In this document: positions 25,234 through 33,725 of the stretch, one piece after another
How the letters are laid out: each line of letters opens with the position of its first letter
Position numbering within the stretch: position 1 is the first letter of the stretch
Assembly (NCBI GenBank): GCA_005862285.1
Contig: SZXW01000010.1
Coordinates: 62,001 to 126,000, forward strand
DNA length: 64,000 nucleotides
DNA from: Chlorobium sp.
GTDB taxonomy: Bacteria > Bacteroidota > Chlorobiia > Chlorobiales > Chlorobiaceae
Reading direction: 5' to 3'
Made by a program: the position numbers and the translations under genes
Notes under the pieces: generated by a model
What the model saw: only the letters and a program-made list of their open reading frames with translations
What the model was told of the DNA's origin: nothing
The model's database searches: none

Positions 25234-26337
25234 ATGAATGCAAGCACAATCATAGTAGGAACTCCGGTAACGGCCGGGCTGGGAAAACTCTTCAAATCAC
25301 ACGGGCTTTCGCTTAAAACCGTAGTGCTATTCGATGAACATACCCGAAAGCTGTTCGGGGACGGACTTATCGAAACGCTTCGTGAAGAAGGATTCCAGTG
25401 GAAGGAACTCGTCGTCCCGGCAAGAGAGGCTTCGAAAAGCTTCAACTCTGCTTACCGGCTCTACAGCCTCATGATCGAAGCCGATGTTGACCGAAGCTGG
25501 AACCTGCTCGCCTGCGGCGGCGGGGTTGTGGGTGACCTCGGCGGTTTTATAGCGGCAAGCTATTTCAGGGGCATTCCGGTCATCCAGCTCCCGACCACGC
25601 TGCTTGCAATGACCGACAGCTCCATTGGAGGAAAGGTCGCCATAAATCACCCGCTCGGCAAAAATCTGATCGGGTTCTTTCACATGCCTGAACTCGTGCT
25701 TATCGATCCGGAATACCTGAGAACACTTCCGAATCGTGAAATCTTCGGTGGAATGTCTGAAGTGGTCAAATACGGCTTTATTTCGGATGAAGATTTTCTC
25801 TCTTTTCTTGACCGGCATTTCAATGACATCATTGGGCTGAAGGAACCCTTTCTGACGGAAGCGGTAAGAAAAAGTGCCGATACCAAAGCAGATGTGGTTA
25901 AAAAGGATTTCCGTGAAACAAGCGGCCTGAGGGCAACACTGAATTTCGGACATACCTTCGCCCATGGACTTGAAAAGCTGTCCGATTACCGCCACATGAG
26001 ACACGGCGAAGCGGTGTCGATCGGTATGGTCTGCGCTCTTTTCCTTTCACGCAATCTCGGGTATCTCGATGAGAAATCGCTGAAGAAAGGGCTGTCCATT
26101 CTTGGCAGGTTCCGATATCCGAGAGGACTGGTCAAACGGCGATTTCTCGATATAGAAAGCAGTGATCTGCTTGAAAATATGCTTTCAGACAAGAAAAAAC
26201 TCGACAAAAAGCTTCGCTTTGTGCTCCTAAAAAAGCTCGGAGAGGCCTTTCTCCTGGAAAAAAATGTCGAGAACGAAGTTGTTATTCAGGCAATCGATGA
26301 CGCGAAAGAATTCTTCAGCGGAAAGAAGCCGCATTGA
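25234..26337 (+). CDS. aroB: 3-Dehydroquinate synthase
   Basis: The product has 367 residues. Family motifs include GGGVVGDLGGFIAASYFRGI, QLPTTLLAMTDSSIGGKVAIN, KNLIGFFHMPELVLID, the metal-site FGHTFAHGLEKL and HGEAVSIGM. It converts DAHP to 3-dehydroquinate with NAD and a divalent metal, the second step of the shikimate pathway. Its last 23 bases overlap the convergent coaX gene. Confidence 0.95.
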   Translation: MNASTIIVGTPVTAGLGKLFKSHGLSLKTVVLFDEHTRKLFGDGLIETLREEGFQWKELVVPAREASKSFNSAYRLYSLMIEADVDRSWNLLACGGGVVGDLGGFIAASYFRGIPVIQLPTTLLAMTDSSIGGKVAINHPLGKNLIGFFHMPELVLIDPEYLRTLPNREIFGGMSEVVKYGFISDEDFLSFLDRHFNDIIGLKEPFLTEAVRKSADTKADVVKKDFRETSGLRATLNFGHTFAHGLEKLSDYRHMRHGEAVSIGMVCALFLSRNLGYLDEKSLKKGLSILGRFRYPRGLVKRRFLDIESSDLLENMLSDKKKLDKKLRFVLLKKLGEAFLLEKNVENEVVIQAIDDAKEFFSGKKPH

Positions 26338-27097
26338 CTTCAAAAAGGTACCGGGTTCCCCGGAGCACTGCAAGCTCATCAAGTTCCGGAGTAATATCGA
26401 GTATGGAAGCGATCAGGGAAGCACTGCCTCCAGTTGCAACAACCCTGATATTCGTTTCCTGACGTTCTCTTTCGAGCCATGAGCTGATTTTCCGGACAAC
26501 TCCCTCTAAACCGGACACACAGTTCCAGATAATCCCGTTCCTGATGCAATCCACGGTGGAAGACCCGACAAGGGCCTGGGGCTGACCGATCTTCACGAGA
26601 GGAAGCTGTGCAGTATATTCATGCAGGGCCTTGGCCATGAGATCGAGGCCGGGAACGATATGGCCGCCCAGATACTCTCCTGCCGAACTCAGCACATCGA
26701 CGGTTATCGCGGTGCCGATATCGAGCGCAATGACAGCTTCACCTGGATAACGCTCGCAACTCCAAGCGCAGAGAGCGATACGGTCGGCTCCGAAAGTATC
26801 GGGCGATTCGTAATGAAGCATGAAAGGAAGCTGCAATGCTGATGAAACCCTCAAAATACTTCCTCCGGGAAACTCCTCGAGAACCTCTTGCAGCGCCCCG
26901 TTCAGACCGGGAACCACACTGCAGAAAGCCGAATCACGAAGCTCCGGAAACGATTCCCGCAATCGGGAAATATGCGTTGCGATACTCTGAGCGTCCGAAA
27001 GATGTGACGTTTGCGTTTTCGTTACTTCCAGGCATGTTCCGCTGTCGAAAACGGCGAATGAAGTGGTTGTATTGCCTATTTCAACAACAAGCAGCAA
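26315..27097 (-). CDS. coaX: Type III pantothenate kinase
   Basis: The product has 260 residues. It has the ASKHA-fold motifs of CoaX: EIGNTTTSF at the N-terminus, FGADRIALC, ALDIGTAITVDVL and GGHIVPGLDLM. The first motif is normally DxGNT with a catalytic Asp at position 6; here it is Glu6. GADR and the second Asp are intact. The enzyme makes 4'-phosphopantothenate for coenzyme A. It is convergent with aroB, overlapping by 23 bases. Confidence 0.92.
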   Translation of the reverse strand: MLLVVEIGNTTTSFAVFDSGTCLEVTKTQTSHLSDAQSIATHISRLRESFPELRDSAFCSVVPGLNGALQEVLEEFPGGSILRVSSALQLPFMLHYESPDTFGADRIALCAWSCERYPGEAVIALDIGTAITVDVLSSAGEYLGGHIVPGLDLMAKALHEYTAQLPLVKIGQPQALVGSSTVDCIRNGIIWNCVSGLEGVVRKISSWLERERQETNIRVVATGGSASLIASILDITPELDELAVLRGTRYLFEVNAASFR

Positions 27098-27157
27098 TGT
27101 ACTGTAGCCCCTTTATATCCATGCTGATGATCATGGAAGTCATTCCTTTGAAACGTA

Positions 27158-27712
27158 TCATTTCAGCTTGGCGTCTACTCCAGTCCTTGCTGACAGATCC
27201 GAAATAAAGCGCCTGTAATCCTGCAGGTTTCTGGTAACGAAAATTGAATCCTTGTGGGCAGTTTTTCCGGCAATAATAAAAATTTTCGGAGGAGGATTAT
27301 AGGTTATCGCCTCCTGGTATATGGCTGTAACATCCTTGAGATCAAACTGTTTCTGGGTGCCTTTCCGGTCGAGGTACAGGAGTTTGTCACCGGAAATCTT
27401 CACCGCGTCCCCATCCTGACCGTGCTCCCCCACAAAACGGGTGTTGTAGTAGCTGGGACCGCCCAGCGAAGCTGTAGTGAGAAGAATGAGAACCGTTGTT
27501 TTCCATAAACAGCCAAGATCGACACCGTAGGTAAATTTTCCGTAGCGGAAAAATAAAGCCCACCCAAGACTGAGAAACAGCATACCGAGAATCCAGGTCA
27601 CGAGGTAATAGTAGTCGAGCCACCAGGCTGGAAAGGCCATCGGGTATTGAAAAACCTCGGACATATCGGTATTGTTTATTTTCAGAATAATTGACCGGGA
27701 TAATAAAATCAT
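27158..27712 (-). CDS. Predicted membrane protein with C-terminal soluble domain, unknown
   Basis: The product has 184 residues. An AAGGGGAAG element five bases before the ATG at 27712 supports this start. Two membrane segments (about 35-55 and 68-88: YYYLVTWILGMLFLSLGWALF and TTVLILLTTASLGG) are followed by a beta-rich soluble domain with KISGDKLLYLDRKGTQKQFDLKD, then a basic C-terminus. I do not recognise a family. It lies 60 bases downstream... of no other gene on this strand except the DUF4405-like gene 209 bases upstream, and 60 bases before coaX. Confidence 0.7.
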   Translation of the reverse strand: MILLSRSIILKINNTDMSEVFQYPMAFPAWWLDYYYLVTWILGMLFLSLGWALFFRYGKFTYGVDLGCLWKTTVLILLTTASLGGPSYYNTRFVGEHGQDGDAVKISGDKLLYLDRKGTQKQFDLKDVTAIYQEAITYNPPPKIFIIAGKTAHKDSIFVTRNLQDYRRFISDLSARTGVDAKLK

Positions 27713-27920
27713 ACGCTTCCCCTTTTTTTAAAAATGAAGCGGGGATGCTGAAAAACAATCACTCAAGATAAAAAAACCTGTTAATTATTTTGAGATATTA
27801 ACTGTTTACATGAGGATGTTTTATCAATGACCAAGCGTTATGGAGGTGAGCCCTTATTGATTTTGCGCTATGCATGGCTTGATTTTCTGAACAGCTCCTG
27901 ACCTGCCTTGCAATCTTCAT

Positions 27921-28397
27921 TCAGCCAGGTTTGCCTGGCTCTTTAAAAACATCTCCCGATCTCCGCTGCCCTCCCGGCTGTTGCATTTTATTGCCGTCCC
28001 ATAATTTGGAAATGCTTTTGCCAAATTCCAGTATACCCGAAAACGGCTGAATTTTGTAGTAGGTGCCGGTACCGAAAATCAGAAAAAGAACGATGATGAC
28101 AAGCAGCTCCGCGGGGCTTTTAAGCCCTTCTTTCGTTTTTGATTTCAGGTATGAAAAGAACGCCTTCCAGTTAATGACCAGCAGATGAAAAAGGGCAAAC
28201 AGGGAAAAAGCAAATCCGAAAATGATGTGCTGGTTTTGCCACTCTGGTTTCGTCAGTCCGATTATGAGCCAGACAATCGCTCCGGCGCCTCTGCCGGACG
28301 GTCCGAGATAAAGGATCACTCCTGATAGCAGCAGCATGAAAAAAGAGATAAAAAGCCCGAAGCTTATAAAAATTCTCCATGTGAAAGATTTATTCAT
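27921..28397 (-). CDS. DUF4405-like four-helix membrane protein
   Basis: The product has 158 residues. Four membrane helices are visible: residues about 8-30, 38-50, 56-76 (HIIFGFAFSLFALFHLLVINWK) and 95-113. Histidines in the second and third helices (QNQHIIFG, LFHLL) are placed like the haem ligands of small b-type cytochromes, which the DUF4405 family resembles. The C-terminal 35 residues are soluble and Gly/Gln-rich. Function unknown; a role in membrane electron transfer is an inference. Confidence 0.7.
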   Translation of the reverse strand: MNKSFTWRIFISFGLFISFFMLLLSGVILYLGPSGRGAGAIVWLIIGLTKPEWQNQHIIFGFAFSLFALFHLLVINWKAFFSYLKSKTKEGLKSPAELLVIIVLFLIFGTGTYYKIQPFSGILEFGKSISKLWDGNKMQQPGGQRRSGDVFKEPGKPG

Positions 28398-28602
28398 ATT
28401 CTACTATCCTGTTATGGCATGTGTTATTGAAGTTATTTCTATATCTATTCTTTTTTGCAAAATTCGGCTTTAATAATCCTGTGTTTTTTTTGTCCTGCGA
28501 TTTTTCATTGCAAGAAATATATATATAAAGCCGACAACAGAAATCCATGGAGTTTCCGGAGATATGTCATTCTTTACGAGTAAAGTCTTTCTTATTCCTT
28601 TA

Positions 28603-29064
28603 TCATGTCTTACCATTACTTTCAGCATATATCACAGGTTTGAAAAGGCCATCCCAGGATAACGATCCGTCAAAAAGCCATTTTCGGCCTGACGATAACC
28701 ATAATCTTATGGTATCCGATGGGACCCCGATTACTTTTGATATGGCAGCTGGTTTTAATCCTGAAATCTCTGAAAGGAGTACCGATAATTTCACGTCTGT
28801 TTCCTGTCGAATTATTATCTCTCCCAAATATCCCATATCCTTAACAGATGCAAGAGGAATGCATGTTATCTTATCATGGATAAAACAATCGATAAATGAG
28901 TCCCTTAATGCTTTGAATACTTCGATTTCAGTAGTCTCATAATCAACTTTAAGATATGTTCTGTAAACAAGATGATAGGCTCCATCCCTGGAGCCTGTCA
29001 TGAAAAATGCAATATTATAAATATCATCCATCAACTCCATCGAGTTTCTTTTTTTCTTCGCCAT
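28603..29064 (-). CDS. Minimal ECF-sigma-like protein, paralogue A
   Basis: The product has 153 residues from the ATG at 29064, chosen because the paralogues at 30304 and 31904 start at the same point. The N-terminal half (MDDIYNIAFFMTGSRDGAYHLVYRTYLKV) matches sigma region 2 helices; the C-terminal half (LSVLLSEISGLKPAAISKVI, then DTIRLWLSSGRK) matches the region 4 helix-turn-helix. The acidic D-x-x-Q of region 2.2 is missing, so RNA-polymerase or DNA binding may be altered. It could be a diverged sigma factor or a decoy. Its stop is followed by 200 bases without a gene. Confidence 0.75.
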   Translation of the reverse strand: MAKKKRNSMELMDDIYNIAFFMTGSRDGAYHLVYRTYLKVDYETTEIEVFKALRDSFIDCFIHDKITCIPLASVKDMGYLGEIIIRQETDVKLSVLLSEISGLKPAAISKVIGVPSDTIRLWLSSGRKWLFDGSLSWDGLFKPVIYAESNGKT

Positions 29065-29185
29065 AGTTTTTCTTCTCATACAAGCTTTTAGATGATATTT
29101 GAAAAAAAATATGTTTAGAATGGCATATCTGACACATAACGGAATGCAGGAATTGCTGGAAAAGATTCATTTCTTGATCACCTTT

Positions 29186-29317
29186 TCAATAGATTATCGA
29201 GCTGTAACAAGTGTCGTGGTTATGTATTTTTTTCTTCCGATAAATTAAGGATACGGCAATATAAGAGCCTGTAACCAAAGCGGTCAAACCGATAAGTATC
29301 TTCATATCATTTTTCAT
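29186..29317 (-). CDS. Possible 43-residue single-span membrane peptide
   Basis: An ORF of 43 codons starts with a lysine-flanked head (MKNDMK), has one hydrophobic helix (ILIGLTALVTGSYIAVSLIY) and then RKKK. This is the form of many small membrane proteins. There is no Shine-Dalgarno, so the call is weak. It lies between paralogue A and the Pro-rich secreted protein in an otherwise empty stretch (29080-29420). Confidence 0.4.
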   Translation of the reverse strand: MKNDMKILIGLTALVTGSYIAVSLIYRKKKIHNHDTCYSSIIY

Positions 29318-29353
29318 TTAAACATTTGTATTTTTTGCATTTCCAGTCAATAA

Positions 29354-29379
29354 GGGAGCCGATATATGATTCGGCTCCC
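29354..29379 (-). terminator. Hairpin after the Pro-rich secreted protein gene
   Basis: GGGAGCCGA (29354-29362) and TCGGCTCCC (29371-29379) form a 9-base-pair stem with an 8-base loop, 41 bases after the stop at 29421. The following T-tract reading leftward (TTATTG) is short. Confidence 0.5.
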
Positions 29380-29420
29380 GATCGTATTAATTCTCCCACT
29401 CGATGCTGATTGTTTGCCTT

Positions 29421-30206
29421 TTATCTTCTTGGGCCGTTTCCCGGCTGATTATCATCCGGCCGATCTTCATGTGCCGGCGGGGTTCCGCCGGAGCCAACTG
29501 GAGGAGGTGATCCACCAATACCCTTTCCTCCCTGAGGCGGAGGTGCACCTTTTCCACTCGGTGGGGGATGAGGGCTGCCACCAATCTGTCCTGGGCCTGT
29601 GTTTACATGAGGCGGCGGTTGACCGCCAGGAGCGCCATGTGTCGGCGGCGGAGGTGGCGGGTTACCTCCACTTGGTCCGGGACCCGAGTTTGCATGAGGC
29701 GGCGGTTGACCCGCAGGAGCGCCATGTGTCGGCGGCGGAGGTGGTGGTCCTGACGGACCTGGGCCGGAACCATTTTTTCTCGGGCCTCCAAAGCGTTGTC
29801 GATCGAACTGGAACTGGTTATCCCAGTAATTGCGATCATGCCTGCGGTACTCGTCATCACGGAACCTTCTTATATCAACCCAACGATGTTTTCTGATAAT
29901 TACAGGGAGATTGAATTCCTGTATTAAATTCCATGGGCCATTAAAGTAGGAAGAGTAGTACCAGCTTCCTCCCCAGTAAAGATAATAGAGATCACCATAG
30001 AAAAGCATATCATATGGGCTGCCATATGATACGTAAAACCCGGAATCTGATAAATAAACAAAATCCGGGCGGACGCTTATTATAAATGTTGGCCCGCCAC
30101 GAGTTCCCATTGCCACAAAAGTATCACTGTTATCCTGCGCATTTGCTGGTTGGTCGGAGAGAAGCAGGCCTGCTATTCCGGCAACTATCAAAAAGCTTAT
30201 TTTCAT
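29421..30206 (-). CDS. Secreted protein with conserved 'SPYD' domain and Pro/Gly-rich repeat tail
   Basis: The product has 261 residues. A signal peptide (MKISFLIVAGIAGLLLSDQP, cut near ANA) precedes a domain shared by four proteins in this window: RPDFVYLSDSGFYVSYGSPYD, YYLYWGGSWYYSSYFNGPW, then IRKHRWVDIRRFRDDEYRRHD. From residue about 140 the tail is made of three imperfect units of about 27 residues rich in Pro, Gly and His (GPSGPPPPPPTHGAPAGQ type), visible in the DNA at 29500-29760. The domain recalls WXXGXW-type repeats; the role is unknown. An AAGGAG precedes the start. The same tail in DNA makes a false ORF on the plus strand. Confidence 0.75.
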   Translation of the reverse strand: MKISFLIVAGIAGLLLSDQPANAQDNSDTFVAMGTRGGPTFIISVRPDFVYLSDSGFYVSYGSPYDMLFYGDLYYLYWGGSWYYSSYFNGPWNLIQEFNLPVIIRKHRWVDIRRFRDDEYRRHDRNYWDNQFQFDRQRFGGPRKNGSGPGPSGPPPPPPTHGAPAGQPPPHANSGPGPSGGNPPPPPPTHGAPGGQPPPHVNTGPGQIGGSPHPPPSGKGAPPPQGGKGIGGSPPPVGSGGTPPAHEDRPDDNQPGNGPRR

Positions 30207-30303
30207 CTCGAGCTCCTTTTTTTATTTTCAAGTCAAACGTCACTCTCTTAAGTAATCATGCAAAAAGAGTAATATCACAAGAAGGCCTGTACGATTTATA
30301 ACT

Positions 30304-30756
30304 TTACATCATTTCAGAGGACATTTCTGGCTGATAGAGGACATCAAGCGAAAGCGATCCTCCTGCAAGCAATTTGAATCCTATCGATAACCATAGTTTT
30401 ATAGTATCCAGGGACTTGCCGATGATTCTGGATATTATTATTGGTTTTAACCGGGAAATTTCTGATAAGAGTACCGCTAATTTTACATCGGCTTCCTTTA
30501 AAAGCATTGCTTCTGCCAGATGTTCGATAGTGTTATTCATGTGTTGAGTTATACAGGTTTTTTTGTCATGAAAGAAACTATCGAAATAACACTTTCTGAA
30601 GATTTTGTATGCTTCGATTTCAGATGTATCAACGCCGATTTTCAGATAGGCGTCACACACAAGTTCTTGAGAAGAAGTCAAAGATCCAGTCATCCAGTAA
30701 GCCAGCTTATAGATGTCATCCTTTAATTCCTTCGGTGTTTTTTCACCTTTGATCAT
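30304..30756 (-). CDS. Minimal ECF-sigma-like protein, paralogue B
   Basis: The product has 150 residues from the ATG at 30756, matching the start of paralogue C (MIKGEKTPKELKDDIYKLAYWMTGS versus MIRRKKTPIDLIDD...; broken for length). Longer in-frame starts at 30771 and 30816 exist. Region-2-like and region-4-like segments are kept, the latter as LAVLLSEISRLKPIIISRII and DTIKLWLSIGFK. It is preceded at 30845-30878 by the shared upstream motif, suggesting it heads a transcript with the Pro-rich secreted protein. Confidence 0.72.
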   Translation of the reverse strand: MIKGEKTPKELKDDIYKLAYWMTGSLTSSQELVCDAYLKIGVDTSEIEAYKIFRKCYFDSFFHDKKTCITQHMNNTIEHLAEAMLLKEADVKLAVLLSEISRLKPIIISRIIGKSLDTIKLWLSIGFKLLAGGSLSLDVLYQPEMSSEMM

Positions 30757-30844
30757 GGATTTTACCAACATCAGATAAATTTTTTCATAGATCAGTCTAA
30801 ATTTGAAGCTACACAATGTTTTTTCGTCAACTTTCCCTTAATTA

Positions 30845-30878
30845 CTTTATAAAACAAAGCTATAAGACTATACGTTCA
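30845..30878 (-). promoter_or_regulatory. Shared upstream motif, copy 3 (TGAAC-N14-CTTTGTTTTATAAAG)
   Basis: Reading leftward, TGAAC is followed after 14 bases by CTTTGTTTTATAAAG, ending 88 bases before the paralogue B start. The second half is itself a palindrome (CTTT...AAAG). The same arrangement and spacing occurs at 34199-34233 and 36944-36977. Confidence 0.55.
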
Positions 30879-31112
30879 TTTCCAATGTGATTTTTCGGCA
30901 ATATTGAAACCGAAAACCGCAGGCATTCTGCATCAGATTACCTGTGTCCGGTCAATTCAATCAATCTTTATCGACGAGGTAAGAACCAGGCTTATTCGGG
31001 TGTCCGTTTTGTTTCCTGCAAGCCCATTTCATACAACGCTATCCGTTTACAGTTACTCTGACTTGGCAGATGAAGCCGTTTGCATACCTGGCCTGAGTTT
31101 CGTCATATCGTC

Positions 31113-31580
31113 TCATTTACTTCTTGCGCTTTCGTTACCGCTGATGATATTATTCTCATGATTGTTCCTGACAAATCGCCGGCTTTCTTCACTGCGAAAA
31201 TCATGCTTCGTATATTCAGCCTCACGTATCCTTTTTATGTCCATACTACCAAGTCTCCTTATCAAAGCGGGAAGATGGCGATACTCCATAACAAACCAGG
31301 GCCAATTGCAATCCAGTGAACGGTACCATGTGTTGTTGATGCAAATGTAGTACAGTCTTCCATAATGGATTATATCATAAGGGCTTCCGACAGATACAGA
31401 AACTCCCCAATCATGCAGTTTGATAAAATCAGGCCGGGTTTTAAGGGTAATAGCCGGGTTCTGCCTTTCATTTTTGATGATTTCAGAAATTGCATCTGAT
31501 GAAGGACTGCACAAAAATATTCCCAGTATACTTATAACCAGCAAGCTGCATTTTTTAATTACATGTTTTGCTGTCAACAT
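31113..31580 (-). CDS. Secreted protein with conserved 'SPYD' domain, short form
   Basis: The product has 155 residues and is the paralogue without a long repeat tail. After an N-terminal hydrophobic signal (CSLLVISILGIFLCSPSSDA) comes RPDFIKLHDWGVSVSVGSPYD, then YYICINNTWYRSLDCNWPW and LIRRLGSMDIKRIREAEYTKHD. The tail is only about 25 residues and polar. The start has no good Shine-Dalgarno. It lies 52 bases downstream of the DUF3185-like gene. Confidence 0.72.
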   Translation of the reverse strand: MLTAKHVIKKCSLLVISILGIFLCSPSSDAISEIIKNERQNPAITLKTRPDFIKLHDWGVSVSVGSPYDIIHYGRLYYICINNTWYRSLDCNWPWFVMEYRHLPALIRRLGSMDIKRIREAEYTKHDFRSEESRRFVRNNHENNIISGNESARSK

Positions 31581-31632
31581 GATGTTTCAATGGTAAAAAA
31601 ACTGCCCTGAGACATTTTCATTGATTAAAACT

Positions 31633-31854
31633 TCAGCTTTTCCTGCTTCCATAAAGGAGCATCCCTCCGCCTATCACTATTGCTCCAGCAGCAGCCCAAA
31701 CCGGAATATTGACTGTCTTTTTTTCCTTTATGGACAGTTCGACAGGTCCAAGCTTTACTTCTTCAGTCTCTTTCGTATAGCTGAAACTGCCGTAGACCAG
31801 TCCCAGAATACCGGACACCATCAATACGATAGCCCCAATCCTGATTGTGTTCAT
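31633..31854 (-). CDS. Small two-span membrane protein, DUF3185-like
   Basis: The product has 73 residues: a first helix (IGAIVLMVSGILGLVYGSF), a charged middle (YTKETEEVKLGPVELSIKEKK) and a second helix (WAAAGAIVIGGGMLLYG) ending in GSRKS. This pattern fits the DUF3185 family, often found near stress genes. A GGGGGAT element lies before the ATG. Function unknown. Confidence 0.75.
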   Translation of the reverse strand: MNTIRIGAIVLMVSGILGLVYGSFSYTKETEEVKLGPVELSIKEKKTVNIPVWAAAGAIVIGGGMLLYGSRKS

Positions 31855-31903
31855 TTTATCCCCCGTTTAACGTGTTTTCCTATCCATGGTGCACCCCTCC
31901 CTT

Positions 31904-32347
31904 TTAATTGAAATGACCGACAGGGTGAGTACTGTCAAGGGAAAGCATACCACTCGCGAGCGACTGGCGACCAGCAGTCAGCCATAATCTTATCGTATCA
32001 AGGGGTTTTCCGATTATTTTCGATATGTCCTTGTGTTTCAGTCCGGTAATTTCGGAAAGCAATACGGAGAGTTTTATATCCGCAAACCGCTCGCGTAACG
32101 ACATCCCCGGCAATTCTTTCCATTTAACCGGTGATATCGGCCTGGAACATGAAATATCCTCATCTAATTTTCGTGATAAACACTCCCGGAATGATTTGAA
32201 TAACTCACGTTCACGGGTATTACGGTCAACATGCAGATAGGTGCTGTAAACAAGCTCCCTGGCGGCCGACTCGGAGCCGGTCATCCAGTAGGCAAGACTA
32301 TAGATATCATCTATCAGATCGATCGGTGTTTTTTTTCTCCTGATCAT
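31904..32347 (-). CDS. Minimal ECF-sigma-like protein, paralogue C
   Basis: The product has 147 residues; a strong AAGGAG lies before the ATG at 32347, which rules out the longer in-frame reading to 32443. Region-2-like helices are IDDIYSLAYWMTGSESAARE and LVYSTYLHVDRN; the region-4-like helix-turn-helix is LLSEITGLKHKDISKIIG and DTIRLWLTAGRQSL. As in A and B the D-x-x-Q motif is lost. It leads the run C - DUF3185 - SPYD - B - SPYD - A. Confidence 0.78.
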   Translation of the reverse strand: MIRRKKTPIDLIDDIYSLAYWMTGSESAARELVYSTYLHVDRNTRERELFKSFRECLSRKLDEDISCSRPISPVKWKELPGMSLRERFADIKLSVLLSEITGLKHKDISKIIGKPLDTIRLWLTAGRQSLASGMLSLDSTHPVGHFN

Positions 32348-32560
32348 GATCACTCCTTTTATCGGGTTAAAGCTCTCTTCAACCCCTGTTTGCAAGTCAA
32401 TATCGAAGCATTTTTTCGCCCTGAAGTTTTCATGGCATCTCATTTCCTGAAAAAGGAGGATTCCGGTGTATCATTCGCCCTTGCAGCTTCATTCTCAATC
32501 AGATCAGAGATCAAAAAATCACTCGGATAGTTATTTCGATTTCGTTGTTATTAAAATCAT

Positions 32561-32594
32561 GCGGGTACGGTGTTTTTATCTCTCACGTACCCGC
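32561..32594 (-). terminator. Hairpin after the coiled-coil protein gene
   Basis: GCGGGTACG (32561-32569) and CGTACCCGC (32586-32594) form a perfect 9-base-pair stem with a 16-base loop, 55 bases after the stop at 32650. The T-tract is interrupted (ATGATTTTAAT). No gene is seen between 32348 and 32649. Confidence 0.5.
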
Positions 32595-32649
32595 GCAAAT
32601 CGGCAGAAAGGTTATTTCACCTTGTCAGCAAGATCATGAATACCCGAGC

Positions 32650-32901
32650 TCAATGAACGCAAAGCGTTCTCCACCCTTCCTTGAGATGATCCCATGTATC
32701 CTCACCGGCTTCGCCCACTTCCTTCAGTTTCACCTTGGCCGAATCGATACCGCGCTCAAGGTTGCCTATCTGATCAACATATCTGACATGCACTTCCTCT
32801 GCCATAGTCTTCCCTTTGGCCTTGAATTCAGCCAATCTTGCCTGGGCGAGATCAAGCTCGGCCTCTGCTTTCTTCTTGTAAGCGTCTCTGATGCTCATCA
32901 T
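32650..32901 (-). CDS. Small coiled-coil protein, stress-type
   Basis: The product has 83 residues, nearly all helix with heptad character (AYKKKAEAELDLAQARLAEF, then YVDQIGNLERGIDSAKVKLK). It ends with a WDHLKEGW turn. It resembles short stress-induced coiled-coil proteins (Sll1863 type). A GGAGATT lies upstream of the ATG pair at 32901/32898. Cytoplasmic or membrane-associated; function unknown. Confidence 0.7.
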   Translation of the reverse strand: MMSIRDAYKKKAEAELDLAQARLAEFKAKGKTMAEEVHVRYVDQIGNLERGIDSAKVKLKEVGEAGEDTWDHLKEGWRTLCVH

Positions 32902-33089
32902 GAAATCTCCATTGTTTAATAGTGTCTATACCTGCTGAACGTGATGCGTTCCAACATGTAACCCCTCCGTTGCTTTCTCGAACCATCCCGGCAAACGGAA
33001 GCTGAAAATCTTCAGCTCCCTTTGCTTCTTTCATCGACATCGATTCATCCGGCATTCTGTAATCTCACGCATGCCGGCATTTTTCGCTG

Positions 33090-33725
33090 TCACTTACGGT
33101 TTTCGTCTTTGCGCTTCTGATCAAGATCTCTCCTGTTGTCCTCGTCGCTGCGCTTCCGATCAAGATCTCTCCTGTTGTCTTCGTCGCTGCGCTTCCGATC
33201 AAGATCTCTCCTGTTGTCTTCGTCGTTGCGTTTCTGATCAAGATTTCTCCTGTTGTCTTCGTCGTTGCGCTTCTGATCAAGATTTCTCCTGTTGTTTTCG
33301 TCGTTGCGCTGCTGATCGAGATGTCTCCTGTTGTCTTCGTTCCAGCGCTGCTGATCCATAACATTACCATGGTTGCGCCTGCTATACTCGGCATCACGGT
33401 ACCGTCTTATATCTTCGAGACGATTTTTTCTGATCCTCGACGGAAGATCGTTTCTACGCATGTATCTCCAGGGACCGCGGTAATTTGAAGAACGGTACCA
33501 TGATCCGTCCTGACAGATGTAGTAATAATTACCATAGAAGACGATATCGTAAGGGCTTCCTACCGCCACGGAAAACCCCTGGTCAGGAAGCATGATAAAA
33601 TTCGGCCGCGACTCTATTGCAAACGAGCGCCCGATTTGTACGCGAACGGCTCCTTGAGCTTCAATAGCGGGATTACCGAGAAGCATTCCCGCAACACCTG
33701 CGGCAAGCCAGATGGTTTTTTTCAT
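33090..33725 (-). CDS. Secreted protein with conserved 'SPYD' domain and charged 13-residue repeat tail
   Basis: The product has 211 residues. A signal peptide (MKKTIWLAAGVAGMLLGNPA) leads to the shared domain: RPNFIMLPDQGFSVAVGSPYD, YYYICQDGSWYRSSNYRGPW and IRKNRLEDIRRYRDAEYSRRN. The tail is six copies of a 13-residue unit of the form DLDRKRSDEDNRR, highly charged and probably helical. An AAGGAG precedes the start. It is close in sequence to the 35663 paralogue, with which it shares a downstream/upstream Lmo0937 partner. Confidence 0.78.
   Translation of the reverse strand: MKKTIWLAAGVAGMLLGNPAIEAQGAVRVQIGRSFAIESRPNFIMLPDQGFSVAVGSPYDIVFYGNYYYICQDGSWYRSSNYRGPWRYMRRNDLPSRIRKNRLEDIRRYRDAEYSRRNHGNVMDQQRWNEDNRRHLDQQRNDENNRRNLDQKRNDEDNRRNLDQKRNDEDNRRDLDRKRSDEDNRRDLDRKRSDEDNRRDLDQKRKDENRK
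33112..33355. repeat. 39-base tandem repeat inside the secreted protein gene
   Basis: About six tandem copies of a 39-base unit (CGATCAAGATCTCTCCTGTT core), each coding 13 residues. Adjacent copies are almost identical, a sign of recent expansion and slippage. Confidence 0.85.

Noticed and set aside
29366-29896. Plus-strand reading of 176 codons through the Pro/Gly repeat region
   Set aside because: It is antisense to the repeat tail of the secreted protein and open only because of the repeated GC-rich units.
33112-33355. 39-base tandem repeats as a CRISPR array
   Set aside because: The units are contiguous without unique spacers, stay in frame and code the 13-residue tail of a secreted protein.
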